From positions 186,001 to 250,000 of the forward strand of contig JADFZW010000002.1 in NCBI GenBank assembly GCA_015232355.1: a stretch of DNA of 64,000 bases, written 5' to 3'. Positions 37,989 through 47,798 of this stretch are shown here, piece by piece (within the stretch, counting starts at the first letter, position 1; each line of letters begins with the position of its first letter). The notes beneath the pieces were generated by a model that had not been told where the DNA came from, did not search any database, and was given only the letters and a program-made list of their open reading frames with translations. This stretch comes from Oligoflexia bacterium. GTDB taxonomy: Bacteria > Bdellovibrionota > Bacteriovoracia > Bacteriovoracales > Bacteriovoracaceae. Both the position numbers and the translations under genes were made by a program.

Positions 37989-39236
37989 ATGCATCTTAAT
38001 GAACTTAGAGAAATGAGTATTGAAGAGTTGGCCGCAATGGCCACTAAGGCCGGTATCGAAAATGCTGCCGGAATGAAACGACATGAAGTAATCTTCGCAT
38101 TACTTACAAAACATGCAAAAGCTGAGGAGGCGATCTATGGAGAGGGTGTCTTGGAAACCTTACCTGACGGTTTTGGATTTTTAAGATCACCAGTTTATAA
38201 CTATCTCCCTGGTGCTGACGATATCTATGTTAGCCCAAGCCAAATTAGACGTTTTGGTTTAAGAACTGGAGACACAGTATCCGGACAAATTAGACCACCA
38301 AAGGATAACGAACGCTATTTTGCTCTTCTAAAAGTAAACACCATCAATTTTAGAGAACCAGAACAACACAGAAAAACAGTATTGTTCGATAACCTTATTC
38401 CTGTTTACCCACAAGAAAAAATCAATTTAGAAGCAGGTCCTAAAAATGTTTCAACAAGAATAATCGACCTCTTTGTCCCTCAAGGTTTTGGACAAAGATG
38501 TTTGATCGTTGCTCCTCCTAAAGCAGGTAAAACAGTTCTCTTAAAAGATATTGCAAATGCAATCACTCACAATCACCCAGAAACAATTTTGATTGTTCTC
38601 TTAATTGATGAGAGACCAGAAGAGGTGACTGATATGAGAAGAAGCGTGAAGGGTGAAGTGGTTTCTTCAACTTTTGATGAACCAGCTACTCGTCACGTAC
38701 AAGTTGCAGAGATGGTACTTGAAAAATCAAAACGCTTAGTAGAAGCAGGAATGAAAGTTGTAGTATTGCTTGATTCAATTACTCGTCTAGCACGTGCTTA
38801 CAATACAGTTATTCCACCATCAGGAAAAATTCTCTCCGGTGGTGTGGACTCCAATGCTCTTCATAGACCAAAAAGATTTTTTGGTGCTGCCAGAAATATT
38901 GAAAATGGTGGTTCACTTACTATCATCGCGACTTCACTTATTGATACTGGTTCAAGAATGGATGAGGTTATCTTCGAAGAATTTAAAGGTACAGGTAACT
39001 CTGAAATACAACTTGATAGAAAGCTAATGGAAAAGAGAATCTTCCCATGCTTGGATATTAATAAATCAGCAACAAGAAAAGAAGAGTTGTTAGTAGTGGC
39101 CCAAGATCTACAGAGAATGTATCTCTTAAGAAAAGTATTACAACCAATGAACGTTGTTGATTCAATGGAATTTTTACTCTCAAGAATAACTAAAACTGAA
39201 ACAAACACTCAATTCATTGATTCTATGAATGGATAA
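37989..39236 (+). CDS. rho: transcription termination factor Rho
   Basis: Rho is a hexameric RNA helicase that ends transcription at rut sites. The N-terminal helical SAP-like segment ([22 protein letters not shown]) and the OB-fold RNA site ([27 protein letters not shown]) lead to the ATPase with [21 protein letters not shown] and the Q/R loops ([20 protein letters not shown]). The 415 residues from ATG 37989 match the family length. CAGGAG lies nine bases upstream, so an in-frame TTG at 37965 is rejected. Rho dependence fits the scarcity of intrinsic terminators at the many abutting convergent genes here. Confidence 0.98.
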   Translation: MHLNELREMSIEELAAMATKAGIENAAGMKRHEVIFALLTKHAKAEEAIYGEGVLETLPDGFGFLRSPVYNYLPGADDIYVSPSQIRRFGLRTGDTVSGQIRPPKDNERYFALLKVNTINFREPEQHRKTVLFDNLIPVYPQEKINLEAGPKNVSTRIIDLFVPQGFGQRCLIVAPPKAGKTVLLKDIANAITHNHPETILIVLLIDERPEEVTDMRRSVKGEVVSSTFDEPATRHVQVAEMVLEKSKRLVEAGMKVVVLLDSITRLARAYNTVIPPSGKILSGGVDSNALHRPKRFFGAARNIENGGSLTIIATSLIDTGSRMDEVIFEEFKGTGNSEIQLDRKLMEKRIFPCLDINKSATRKEELLVVAQDLQRMYLLRKVLQPMNVVDSMEFLLSRITKTETNTQFIDSMNG

Positions 39237-39270
39237 TGTTTGTTCAATTTACATTTGTTAAGGATGATCT

Positions 39271-40518
39271 ATGTATATATACCAAAGTAATGGGAGAGTT
39301 ATGCGCTTTTTTTATCGTGTCCTCCAATTACTTTGGTATTTTCTAAATATAAATCCATCTTCGTTTTCATCTTCATCTTCAGATGAATCTTCAGTTGAAT
39401 GCTCACAAAAAAAATATACCTCCATTGGAGGGCAAGCTGTTATCGAAGGGGTGATGATGCGCTCACCTCACGCTTTTGTTGTTGCTCTAAGATTGCCCAA
39501 TGGAAAAATTCGCCTAAGAAAAGATCAATGGTTTGGAATCGGCAAAAAAATTCCAATTCTTAAAAAATTTCTACTACGAGGAGTTTTGGCGGTAATTGAA
39601 GCAATGGCGAATGGAATTGTAGCACTAAATTATTCTGCTAACGTAGCAATGACAGAGGAATTAAAGAAAGAACGTCAACAAGAACAGCAAGAAAAGCCAG
39701 AAAAGAAAGAGCTGGCGGAAAAACAAGAACAGCAAGAATCGCCAGAAAATTTGAAGTCTCTTACTGATAAGATTGGAATCGCCACTTTTATTACCATGAT
39801 CATCTCTCTACTATTTGGAATAGTTTTGTTTGTCTTTGTTCCACATTGGATTACCATTTTAATTGGTTACAGTAATGTAGAGAGTTTTCAATTTCATATG
39901 ATTGATGGAATCGTTAAAGCAATCATCTTTGTATTATATGTTTTTTTAATTGGACTACTTCCAGATATAAAGAAAATATTTTGCTACCATGGGGCCGAAC
40001 ATAAATCAATCGCTACCTTCGAAAATAAAGAAGAACTTACAGTAGAAAATGCTCGCAAATACAGTACACTACACCCACGCTGTGGAACATCTTTTATCTT
40101 TTTTCTCATTTTTATTTCTATTTTATTTTTTTCTATCATCTTTAGTTCATTCACCTTGGCGGCCGGTCTTCCTTTTGTATTACGACACTTGGTAATTTTA
40201 TGCTTTAAAGTTTTATTGATGTTTCCTGTTGCTGGAATCTCCTATGAAATATTAAAGTTTGCAGGAACTCACAGTGATAATCTCTTCTGTAAAATAATTA
40301 GCTTTCCAGGCATGCTTTTACAAAGAATCACTACTCGTGAACCAAATAATGAACAATTAGAAGTCGCACTCGCCTCAATAAAAACAGTGCTCTTCTTAGA
40401 AGAAAAATATAATTTAAAACAACAATCCACAAAGATACTCACAGTTGAAGAATTAGAAATTGAGCATCTATCTGAAATAGAAAAATCAAACGCTACCGTT
40501 AAAGATTTTATAGAATAA
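39271..40518 (+). CDS. DUF1385 membrane protein
   Basis: The 415-residue protein has the DUF1385 signature SIGGQAVIEGVMMRSPHAF followed by LRLPNGKIRLRKDQW. The second conserved block is FCYHGAEHKSIATFE with LHPRCGTSFIF. At least four membrane helices are predicted in the second half (near 175, 210, 275 and 310). A Gln/Glu/Lys repeat (about 128-155) lies between the signature block and the first helix. Function is unknown, but its place directly before prfA and prmC is conserved in many phyla. AAGGATG precedes ATG 39271; the in-frame ATG at 39301 also has a GGGAGAG site and is an alternative. Confidence 0.9.
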   Translation: MYIYQSNGRVMRFFYRVLQLLWYFLNINPSSFSSSSSDESSVECSQKKYTSIGGQAVIEGVMMRSPHAFVVALRLPNGKIRLRKDQWFGIGKKIPILKKFLLRGVLAVIEAMANGIVALNYSANVAMTEELKKERQQEQQEKPEKKELAEKQEQQESPENLKSLTDKIGIATFITMIISLLFGIVLFVFVPHWITILIGYSNVESFQFHMIDGIVKAIIFVLYVFLIGLLPDIKKIFCYHGAEHKSIATFENKEELTVENARKYSTLHPRCGTSFIFFLIFISILFFSIIFSSFTLAAGLPFVLRHLVILCFKVLLMFPVAGISYEILKFAGTHSDNLFCKIISFPGMLLQRITTREPNNEQLEVALASIKTVLFLEEKYNLKQQSTKILTVEELEIEHLSEIEKSNATVKDFIE

Positions 40519-40571
40519 ATTTATAGAATAAAATAATCATTAATCAGAAATCATAAGAGAGAGTTAATCAT

Positions 40572-41678
40572 ATGTTCGATAAGTTAGAATTAATTGTCAG
40601 ACGCTACAATGAGCTTACACAAAAGTTGGCAGATCCAACTATCTATGATCGTCAAAAGGAATTTAAAGAGGTCTCGGAAGAGAGATCAGCACTTGAAAAA
40701 ATTGTAGAGTGTTATCAAAATTATAAAAAAGTTGATAATGAAATATCTCAAGCAAAAGAGATATTAAAAAATGAAAACGATCCTGACCTAAAAGAGATGG
40801 CCAAAGAAGAGTTAACTGAAAAAGAAATCGCCATAGAAAAATTAATCAGCGAACTTAAAGTATTGTTAATTCCTAAAGATCCTCTCGATGAAAAAAACGT
40901 TATGATGGAAATTAGAGCAGGAGCAGGTGGTGATGAGGCATCTATTTTTGCTGCCGATGTCTTTCGAATGTATCAAAACTATTTTAGAACTCTGCACTTC
41001 AAATCAGAAGTTGTCTCTGTCAGTAAAAATGCGGAAGGAATAAAAGAGATTATCGTTAACATTAGTGGTAGTCGAGTCTACTCCATCTTGAAATATGAAT
41101 CTGGTGTTCATAGAGTTCAACGAGTACCTAAGACTGAAGCACAAGGAAGAATTCATACATCAACAATAACAGTTGCAGTTCTACCTGAAGCAGGGGAAAT
41201 TGAATTTGAATTAGACTTAAATGAAATTCGTATTGATGTTTATCGTTCAGGGGGCTCTGGAGGTCAATCAGTAAACACCACTGACTCTGCAGTAAGAGTA
41301 ACTCATATTCCAACTGGCACTGTAGTAGCAATACAAGATGAAAAGTCGCAAATAAAAAATAAAGATAAAGCATTAAAGATTTTACGAAATAGATTGTATG
41401 ATCAAAAGTTAAGAGAAGCTCGCGAGAAGGAAGCTCAGGAAAGAAAGGGCCAAGTTGGAACAGGCGATCGCTCTGAACGAATACGTACATACAACTTTCC
41501 TCAAGGACGATTAACCGATCATCGAATTGGTCTTACCGTTTACAATCTTGAAGCAATAATGGAAGGTGATTTACAACACGTTACTGAGTCACTTATTACT
41601 TATCATCAAGCAAAGTTACTCGGGTCAACTGATGATAAAAATAGTAGTAGTAATAATAACGATGATGATGAAGATTGA
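40572..41678 (+). CDS. prfA: peptide chain release factor 1
   Basis: RF1 ends translation at UAA and UAG. The catalytic GGQ lies in SGGSGGQSVNTTDSAVRV (about 230-232). The anticodon-mimic PxT motif reads PKT in RVPKTEAQGRIHTS (about 186-188); this Pro-x-Thr form separates RF1 from RF2 (SPF). No programmed frameshift is present, again unlike RF2. Length 368 is slightly longer than usual because of a Ser/Asn/Asp-rich tail after LLGSTDDKN. prmC, which methylates the GGQ Gln, starts five bases after the stop, so the pair is likely co-translated. Confidence 0.98.
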   Translation: MFDKLELIVRRYNELTQKLADPTIYDRQKEFKEVSEERSALEKIVECYQNYKKVDNEISQAKEILKNENDPDLKEMAKEELTEKEIAIEKLISELKVLLIPKDPLDEKNVMMEIRAGAGGDEASIFAADVFRMYQNYFRTLHFKSEVVSVSKNAEGIKEIIVNISGSRVYSILKYESGVHRVQRVPKTEAQGRIHTSTITVAVLPEAGEIEFELDLNEIRIDVYRSGGSGGQSVNTTDSAVRVTHIPTGTVVAIQDEKSQIKNKDKALKILRNRLYDQKLREAREKEAQERKGQVGTGDRSERIRTYNFPQGRLTDHRIGLTVYNLEAIMEGDLQHVTESLITYHQAKLLGSTDDKNSSSNNNDDDED

Positions 41679-41683
41679 TTATT

Positions 41684-42628
41684 ATGGAGACACTTCTTCA
41701 ATATACTAAGCGTTTTTTTAGTGAACATCAAAATTTTTTGCTCAACAACTATCCAGGTATAACTGTTAGAAGAATTCTGCAAGAGCTTGAATATTACTTT
41801 ACATTTGGATATGAAAGTTTTGATCATTTTTTAAACAGTATCTATCTTGAGGATTACTATAATCCAGTTACTATTTTTTTTAAAAAGTTAGAACAAGGAA
41901 TCCCTCTTGCTTACATCAGCAACTATCGTCAATTTTGCTCTTCAGATTTTTACATTAACCGAGATGTTTTAATTCCAAGATCAGAGACAGAATTGCTTGT
42001 TGAAATGTCCATCAAAGAACTAAAAAGAATAGAAAAAAATAATTTTAATAATTCCAATTCTAATTCCACTTCCACTCCTGATTCGCTAAAAATAATTGAC
42101 GTAGGTACTGGTAGTGGATGTATTGTTATTTCTATTCTTGAACACTATTATCCTATCGATGCCCAAGCTACCGACATCTCCGCTAACGCTATCGAGATGG
42201 CCAAAAGAAATTATTACTTGTTAAATTTTAAAATCAATCCTCAAAATAAATTAAAGTTCTATCAAAACGATAGATTGTTTGGATTAGACAGCGAAGAAAA
42301 ATTTCATCTAATAGTCTCTAATCCACCATACATTAAAAAAAATGCCGATGTCAAAAACGTTCATACACAAGTAAGATTACATGAACCAGAGTTGGCCCTA
42401 TATATTGATGATGAAAAATATGAGGAGTGGTACACACTTTTCTTTAAACAAGTAGATCAACATTTACTTGCAGATGGTGTTTTTCTCCTCGAGGGGCATG
42501 AATATCACATTCCCACTTTATACAATATGGTTAAAAAGATGATTTCAAACTCTGCCCTTCACTTCAAAGAATGCACTATCATAAAAGATCTGACCCAAAA
42601 AGATCGCTTTTTAAAATTCATAAAGTAA
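41684..42628 (+). CDS. prmC: release factor glutamine methyltransferase PrmC (HemK)
   Basis: PrmC methylates the Gln of the GGQ motif in release factors. It has an N-terminal helical domain, the RSETELLVE segment, SAM motif I KIIDVGTGSGCIVISIL and the catalytic LIVSNPPYI (NPPY near 212-215). Length about 314 is in range. The first in-frame ATG (41684) is preferred over a TTG at 41675 that would overlap the prfA stop. A Ser/Asn/Thr-rich insert (NNSNSNSTSTPDS, about 120-133) precedes motif I, one of the many polar repeats in this genome. prfA-prmC coupling is conserved. Confidence 0.95.
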   Translation: METLLQYTKRFFSEHQNFLLNNYPGITVRRILQELEYYFTFGYESFDHFLNSIYLEDYYNPVTIFFKKLEQGIPLAYISNYRQFCSSDFYINRDVLIPRSETELLVEMSIKELKRIEKNNFNNSNSNSTSTPDSLKIIDVGTGSGCIVISILEHYYPIDAQATDISANAIEMAKRNYYLLNFKINPQNKLKFYQNDRLFGLDSEEKFHLIVSNPPYIKKNADVKNVHTQVRLHEPELALYIDDEKYEEWYTLFFKQVDQHLLADGVFLLEGHEYHIPTLYNMVKKMISNSALHFKECTIIKDLTQKDRFLKFIK

Positions 42629-42640
42629 GTAACGAGAAAT

Positions 42641-42665
42641 AAATTAAAATAAATTAAAATAAATT
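42641..42665. repeat. 10-bp tandem repeat before murA
   Basis: The unit AAATTAAAAT is repeated 2.5 times and runs directly into the murA ribosome site AGGAG at 42666-42670. A change in copy number would alter the leader without touching the ribosome site. Confidence 0.75.
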
Positions 42666-42681
42666 AGGAGATATCAAAATT

Positions 42682-43986
42682 ATGGACAAATTAATTATCA
42701 CTGGTCCATCACAGCTCAAAGGAACAATCAAAACATCTAGTTCTAAAAATTCTTCCCTTCCTATAATGGTGGCCACTCTTCTTTCAGAGGGAACAATCAC
42801 CATAAATAATCTACCAAAATTAAAAGATGTTTCTACCATGACGAAGCTTCTTAAAAATTTAGGTGCAGAGATAGAAGAGAGTGCTGATGGAAAAACAATC
42901 TTTAATACCTCAAATTTAAAATCCTATGAAGCAAATTATGAGATGGTAAAAACCATGCGTGCATCCTTTTTTGTTCTTGGGCCACTAATCGCCCGCTATG
43001 GAAGAGCAACTGTCTCTCTTCCTGGAGGATGTGCTATCGGCGCACGTGCCGTTGATATTCATCTAGACGGTCTTGCAAAATTAGGAGCTGAGATAGAGCT
43101 AAAAGGTGGTTATGTCCATGCAAAAGCTAAAAAATTAAAAGCGGCAGAAATTATTCTCTCATTTCCTTCAGTAGGTGCAACTGAAAATTTAATTATGGCC
43201 GCATCTCTGGCAGAAGGAACAACTCTGATTAAAAACGCTGCTCGCGAACCAGAGATAATCGACTTAGCAAATTTTATAAATAAAATGGGTGGACATGTTG
43301 AAGGGGCCGGCAACTCTGATATTATTATTGAAGGAGTTTCTTCTCTCAACAATTCAATTCAATATAGTGTAATTCCAGATCGTATTGAAGCATCCACATT
43401 TATCATCGCAGGAATCATTACCAATTCAAATATCATTGTTCAAAATGTAGTAACCAAACATATGGATGCTATTTTAGATGCTTTAAAACATATGGGCGCA
43501 AACTTTAAGATAACCCATAATTCAGACAGCGCTATTAATGATTCAATTGAAATTATTCCACATCCATCATCACAGGCAGTTACTCTGAAAGGTATTCACA
43601 TTGATACAGCTCCATATCCTGGTTTTCCAACCGATGTTCAAGCACAACTTATGCCTCTTGCAATCAAAGCAGGTACTCCATCAGTAATTACAGAACACAT
43701 CTTTGAAAATAGATTTATGCATGTTCCAGAATTAAATCGTATGGGTGCTAATATATTACTCAAAGGAAACTCAGCTTTTATAGAGGGAAATACTAAACTA
43801 ACGGCAGCTCCCGTAATGTGTACAGATCTGCGAGCTAGTGCGGCCCTAATTTTAGCAGCACTTGTTGCTGAAGGTGAAACTGAAGTATGTCGAGTATATC
43901 ATTTAGATCGAGGATATGAATTCATCGATAAGAAATTAACAGATTTGAATGTATCGGTCAGACGTATTCCAGGTGGACCATTTTAA
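42682..43986 (+). CDS. murA: UDP-N-acetylglucosamine 1-carboxyvinyltransferase MurA
   Basis: MurA transfers enolpyruvate from PEP to UDP-GlcNAc, the first committed step of peptidoglycan synthesis. The EPT fold has two similar halves. The start LKGTIKTSSSKNSSLPIMVATLL supplies the substrate Lys-Asn pair. The flexible loop PGGCAIGARAVDIHLDGL contains the catalytic Cys (about C117), so fosfomycin sensitivity would be expected. DLRASAALILAALVAEGET and VYHLDRGYEFIDKKL close the C-terminal half. Length 434 is slightly above the usual 418 because of a short polar insert near 275. AGGAG at 42666 lies 11 bases before the ATG. Confidence 0.97.
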   Translation: MDKLIITGPSQLKGTIKTSSSKNSSLPIMVATLLSEGTITINNLPKLKDVSTMTKLLKNLGAEIEESADGKTIFNTSNLKSYEANYEMVKTMRASFFVLGPLIARYGRATVSLPGGCAIGARAVDIHLDGLAKLGAEIELKGGYVHAKAKKLKAAEIILSFPSVGATENLIMAASLAEGTTLIKNAAREPEIIDLANFINKMGGHVEGAGNSDIIIEGVSSLNNSIQYSVIPDRIEASTFIIAGIITNSNIIVQNVVTKHMDAILDALKHMGANFKITHNSDSAINDSIEIIPHPSSQAVTLKGIHIDTAPYPGFPTDVQAQLMPLAIKAGTPSVITEHIFENRFMHVPELNRMGANILLKGNSAFIEGNTKLTAAPVMCTDLRASAALILAALVAEGETEVCRVYHLDRGYEFIDKKLTDLNVSVRRIPGGPF

Positions 43987-43999
43987 ATTTATACATTTT

Positions 44000-44030
44000 A
44001 AAGTTTATTTAAAGTTTATTTAAAGTTTAT
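44000..44030. repeat. 11-bp tandem repeat before the HIT gene
   Basis: AAAGTTTATTT is repeated almost three times and ends one base before the AAGGAG ribosome site of the HIT gene. This is the same placement as the murA leader repeat. Confidence 0.78.
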
Positions 44031-44046
44031 AAAAGGAGTAAAAAAA

Positions 44047-44388
44047 ATGAATGACCAATGTATCTTTTGCAAAATAATCAAAGGAGAAATTCCTTCCACT
44101 AAAGTATTTGAAAATGAAAATGTTATTGGCATCAAAGATATTCAACCAGCAGCTCCAATACATATTTTATTCATACATAGGAATCATAGTAAAAATATAA
44201 ATGAGATGTGCGCAAATAATCCTCAAGATCTAGTTGAAATCTTCAAGGCCATAAAAGAATTTAGCGAGCAAGAAAAGATTGATCAAAGCGGATTTAGAAT
44301 CATTGCCAACACTGGCGCTGATGGAGGTCAAACAGTTTTCCACACACATTTTCATCTCTTATCTGGAAAAAAGATGCATCACCTATAA
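44047..44388 (+). CDS. HIT-family nucleotide hydrolase (HinT-like)
   Basis: Small cytosolic purine nucleoside phosphoramidase-like protein. The N-terminal CIFCKIIKGEIPSTKVFENE and the histidine triad FHTHFHLLSG (H99, H101 and H103, with a further His in the following KMHHL) are the family pattern, and length 113 is standard. GVHMH-type substitutions are absent. AAGGAG precedes the ATG. It stands alone after murA, and its precise substrate is not indicated by context. Confidence 0.95.
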   Translation: MNDQCIFCKIIKGEIPSTKVFENENVIGIKDIQPAAPIHILFIHRNHSKNINEMCANNPQDLVEIFKAIKEFSEQEKIDQSGFRIIANTGADGGQTVFHTHFHLLSGKKMHHL

Positions 44389-44476
44389 GTTGTATTATTA
44401 ACAACCATATGATAGAAGCAATTTTAACTTTACAGAAAGCATGTAAGCATATTCATAACAGGAGAGCTAAATAATT

Positions 44477-45427
44477 ATGAAGTTAAGAGTGTTGTGTTCT
44501 ATAATTCTCTACATTCTCAATATTTTTCTTTGCCTATCATTATTGTTTTCTTGCTCAAACTCAAAAAATGATCAATCTCAATCTCAGTCTCAGTCTCAAT
44601 TTTCGCAATATAAATCTACATCACCAATAGATCTAAAAATAATCGGAGGAAGTGCTGTTCCATCAAATAGATGGAAAAGTGCAGTAGCACTAACTGATAT
44701 AAGAAACAAAAAGATGTTTTGCTCAGGAACATTGATTACTAGAGAATTGGTTTTAACAGCAGCTCATTGTTTAAAATCAAACTCATTTACTAACGAACAA
44801 GATAGAATAATGTACATTAGAGTTTACGTTGGAAGTGGTGTTGAGGGTGGCAAATTTATTGGTCAACATAAAATAAAGATGGCACGTGTACATCCTCAGT
44901 ACGATACTATTGAAAATCAATGGGCAGATATTGGTTTTGTTGTATTAACAGATCCTATTGGACAAAATGATATTAGGGATAATGATTTTCTCCCCATCTT
45001 AGATGGCCAGCAAGAGATATTAAACACTTTAACATATGGAAAAAATATTCGTTTGGTGGGTTTTGGAGATCGAGATTTTATTGAACCACCAGATGAGATT
45101 GAGATTGATGGTATCGAAGCTGATCAAAATTACTGTAACACAAAATCTCATAGCGGAATAAAATACGAAGTTGATGTACCTCTTAAAAATATTACTGGTT
45201 CAGAGCTTGTTTGGGATGGTAGTTACTCTTGTGGACACTACTATGGTGATAGTGGTGGTCCAGTTTATGTAAAAACACAGAATGGATCATGGAAAATTGC
45301 AGCGATCATATCACGTGGTGATTTACAAAATATGGAAGGAATAGATGTTTTAGTTTCACCATTTATTTGTTGGATACAAGAAACTTCAAATATTCAATTA
45401 CCACACACATATAAAAAATGCTTATAA
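44477..45427 (+). CDS. trypsin-like (S1) serine peptidase lipoprotein
   Basis: The 316-residue product has a lipoprotein signal ending LLFSC (Cys 26), so it is probably anchored in a membrane. A QSQSQSQ spacer follows, then a chymotrypsin fold: IIGGSAVPSNRW at the mature start, LTAAHCL (His about 97), the Asp in WADIGFVVL, and YGDSGGPVY (nucleophile Ser near 258). The IIGG activation sequence after a short linker suggests a zymogen form. Specificity cannot be read with confidence. GGAGAG precedes the ATG. It ends 11 bases before the convergent ferredoxin gene. Extracellular or periplasmic proteolysis is expected. Confidence 0.92.
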   Translation: MKLRVLCSIILYILNIFLCLSLLFSCSNSKNDQSQSQSQSQFSQYKSTSPIDLKIIGGSAVPSNRWKSAVALTDIRNKKMFCSGTLITRELVLTAAHCLKSNSFTNEQDRIMYIRVYVGSGVEGGKFIGQHKIKMARVHPQYDTIENQWADIGFVVLTDPIGQNDIRDNDFLPILDGQQEILNTLTYGKNIRLVGFGDRDFIEPPDEIEIDGIEADQNYCNTKSHSGIKYEVDVPLKNITGSELVWDGSYSCGHYYGDSGGPVYVKTQNGSWKIAAIISRGDLQNMEGIDVLVSPFICWIQETSNIQLPHTYKKCL

Positions 45428-45438
45428 GATTAATTCTA

Positions 45439-45687
45439 TCAACCATCGTTTCCTATTGCTGAAACAGGACATGCTTCAAGTTGTTCCTGGCAAATTTCTT
45501 TTTCTGAAGATGAGATAGGTTGTCTTTTTATATACGCATTTCCATTGTCATCTTCTGCAAAAAAATCAGGTGCTCCAGTATAACAAACATTACAAGCAAT
45601 ACATCCTTCACCATTTTCATCATCAGGATCTGTACAAAACCATGGTCCTGGTACATTTTTCTTATGCTTAGCATTTTTATTGGCCAT
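45439..45687 (-). CDS. 4Fe-4S ferredoxin
   Basis: An 82-residue protein with the [4Fe-4S] pattern CIACNVC at its centre and CPVSAI at the end, the single-cluster ferredoxin type (CxxCxxC...CP). It should carry low-potential electrons in the cytosol. The N-terminal segment (MANKNAKHKKNVPGPWFCTD) adds another Cys. ATG 45687 follows GGAG by seven bases, so an upstream in-frame start at 45750 is rejected; the longer form would add a spurious hydrophobic leader. It is convergent with the trypsin-like gene. Its partner enzyme is not evident. Confidence 0.88.
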   Translation of the reverse strand: MANKNAKHKKNVPGPWFCTDPDDENGEGCIACNVCYTGAPDFFAEDDNGNAYIKRQPISSSEKEICQEQLEACPVSAIGNDG

Positions 45688-45752
45688 ACAAAATCTCCAT
45701 AGCAAAATATGTTTGCTGAAAAATATTTTTGCTACTACTCTAATAATCATAT

Positions 45753-45809
45753 TGTACTTGTACTTGTACTTGTACTTTTACTTGTACTCATACCTATACT
45801 TATACTTGC
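45753..45809. repeat. degenerate hexanucleotide TTGTAC repeat
   Basis: Three near-perfect copies of TTGTAC/CTTGTA are followed by several variants (TTTTAC, TCATAC, CTATAC, TTATAC). The array lies just upstream of the ferredoxin start and 130 bases before the phosphohexomutase gene, in the space expected for their promoters. Confidence 0.8.
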
Positions 45810-45941
45810 ATTTTATCTCTTTGGAGCGTTAGAATAGAGCTTATATAAAATAGAATTAACCTACTTTTAATTTTAAATCTAGATCTTTATCTATGCTTAA
45901 AAGAATTTTTTTGTAAATTCTTTTTTCATGAGGGTGTTTTT

Positions 45942-47777
45942 ATGAAAGAAAATATTATTGATCGTGCCAGAACTTGGGCCAATGAAAAATATTTTGATCA
46001 AGAATCAAGAGATGAGATTAAAAATCTACTTGATAAACATGATCATGGAGATACTAAAGCATATAACGAGCTCTTTGATCGTTTTTACAAAGACGTTGAG
46101 TTTGGCACTGGTGGATTACGTTGTATAATCGGTATGGGCCCAAATAGAATGAGTAAATACATCGTCCGACGTGCAACTCAAGCACTAGCAGATGTAGTAA
46201 AGAAAAACTTTCATGGACATGGACATGGACATGAACACGAACAAACTTTAAATGTTTTAAGTGTGGCCGTCAGTTACGATTCAAGACGTTTCTCCTATGA
46301 GTTTGCTTGTGAAGCATCCTCTGTTTTGGCCGCTAATGGAATTATAGCATACATCTACGATAAACTAACTCCTACTCCAATGCTCTCCTTTGCTGTTAGA
46401 CATCTGAAGGCCAAGGCAGGAATAATGGTAACTGCAAGCCACAACCCACCTGAATACAATGGTTACAAAGTATATTGGGATAATGGCGCTCAAGTAATTC
46501 CTCCTTGTGATAAAGAGATTATCCATCGCTACAATGAAATCTCTGATTTTAATTTAATAAAATTTATTCCCTTCGATGAAGGATTAAAAAATGGAATGAT
46601 TCGCTATATAGGTTCTGATGTGGTTGATAGTTACCACCAAGCAGTTCTAAATCGCTCCTTTAATCCACAACTTTGTAAAGATAAGGGCCGTGATTTAAAG
46701 ATAGTTTTCACTCCTATTCATGGTACAGGATATGTTCCAGGAATGCGTGCTTTGAAAGATCAAGGAACCTCAAATATTTTATTAGTACAAGAGCAAATTA
46801 ATCCAGATTCTAATTTTTCTACCGTACCATCTCCAAATCCTGAAAATCCAAAAGCATTAAAGCTAGCTGTTGATCTTATGATTAGAGAGAATGCTGATGT
46901 TGCATTCGGTACTGATCCTGATGCTGATCGAATTGGTGTAGTTGTAAATCATAAAGGAAATCCATACTACTTAAATGGAAATCAAGTAGGTGTATTATTA
47001 CTTCACTATATTCTCTCTATGCTTAAGCGAGATGGAAAAATTACAAAAGATTCTGTGGTGATTAAATCAATTGTAACTTCAGAGCTACAGACTGCCATCG
47101 CCAAACATTTTGGAGTAAAAATTTACAGTACCCTAACTGGTTTTAAGTGGATGTGTGGTAAGTTGCAAGAGATGGAAAATGAAAATCCCAATTTGAAATT
47201 TGTTTTTGCCAGTGAAGAATCATATGGGTATCTTCCAATAGCAGAAGTTCGTGATAAAGATGCAATCGCTGCTATGTCTTTACTAGCAGAAATTGCACTT
47301 TATTACAAAGTAACTGCCAATATGACTTTAGTTGATACTCTTGACAAGATTTATCAAGAACACGGACTCTACTTAGAAACACTTCTTTCTCTTGATTATG
47401 AGGGCATTGAGGGTGAGAAAAAAATAAAAAGAATCATGGATCTATTTAGAAACTACTCTCAAACCAAAAGTGACATTCTAGGTGAGAAGCTGGTTAAAAT
47501 TGAAGATTGGGAATTGAGAGAAGAAAAAGATCTGGCCGATGGCCAAGTTTTGCGAGTCTCTGCTATTGATATTCCAAAGAGCAATGTTTTGGGATTTACT
47601 ACTGAAAAAGGAAATAAGATTTGTCTTCGTCCATCTGGTACTGAACCAAAAATTAAATTTTATTTTATGATGAGAGATTGTGATAAGAATCTTACAATTG
47701 ATGAAATAAAAAAGCGCGCTCAAAAACGAGCAATGGAATTTGAAAAATTCTTTAAAGATCTATCTGAAAAAGCATAA
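45942..47777 (+). CDS. phosphoglucomutase/phosphomannomutase (alpha-D-phosphohexomutase)
   Basis: It interconverts hexose 1- and 6-phosphates. The phosphoserine loop is MVTASHNPPEYNGYKVYW (Ser about 164), the metal loop FGTDPDADRIGVVV, the sugar loop FASEESYGYL and the phosphate-binding end LRPSGTEPKIKFYF; all four domains are present in order. Length 611 fits the PgcA-like group. A His/Gly repeat (FHGHGHGHEHEQ, about 90-101) is inserted in domain 1. GAGGGTG precedes ATG 45942. queC follows by 21 bases. It may feed UDP-glucose and hence the ugd product in the same window. Confidence 0.95.
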   Translation: MKENIIDRARTWANEKYFDQESRDEIKNLLDKHDHGDTKAYNELFDRFYKDVEFGTGGLRCIIGMGPNRMSKYIVRRATQALADVVKKNFHGHGHGHEHEQTLNVLSVAVSYDSRRFSYEFACEASSVLAANGIIAYIYDKLTPTPMLSFAVRHLKAKAGIMVTASHNPPEYNGYKVYWDNGAQVIPPCDKEIIHRYNEISDFNLIKFIPFDEGLKNGMIRYIGSDVVDSYHQAVLNRSFNPQLCKDKGRDLKIVFTPIHGTGYVPGMRALKDQGTSNILLVQEQINPDSNFSTVPSPNPENPKALKLAVDLMIRENADVAFGTDPDADRIGVVVNHKGNPYYLNGNQVGVLLLHYILSMLKRDGKITKDSVVIKSIVTSELQTAIAKHFGVKIYSTLTGFKWMCGKLQEMENENPNLKFVFASEESYGYLPIAEVRDKDAIAAMSLLAEIALYYKVTANMTLVDTLDKIYQEHGLYLETLLSLDYEGIEGEKKIKRIMDLFRNYSQTKSDILGEKLVKIEDWELREEKDLADGQVLRVSAIDIPKSNVLGFTTEKGNKICLRPSGTEPKIKFYFMMRDCDKNLTIDEIKKRAQKRAMEFEKFFKDLSEKA

Positions 47778-47798
47778 AAAGTTAGAGGCAAATAAATT

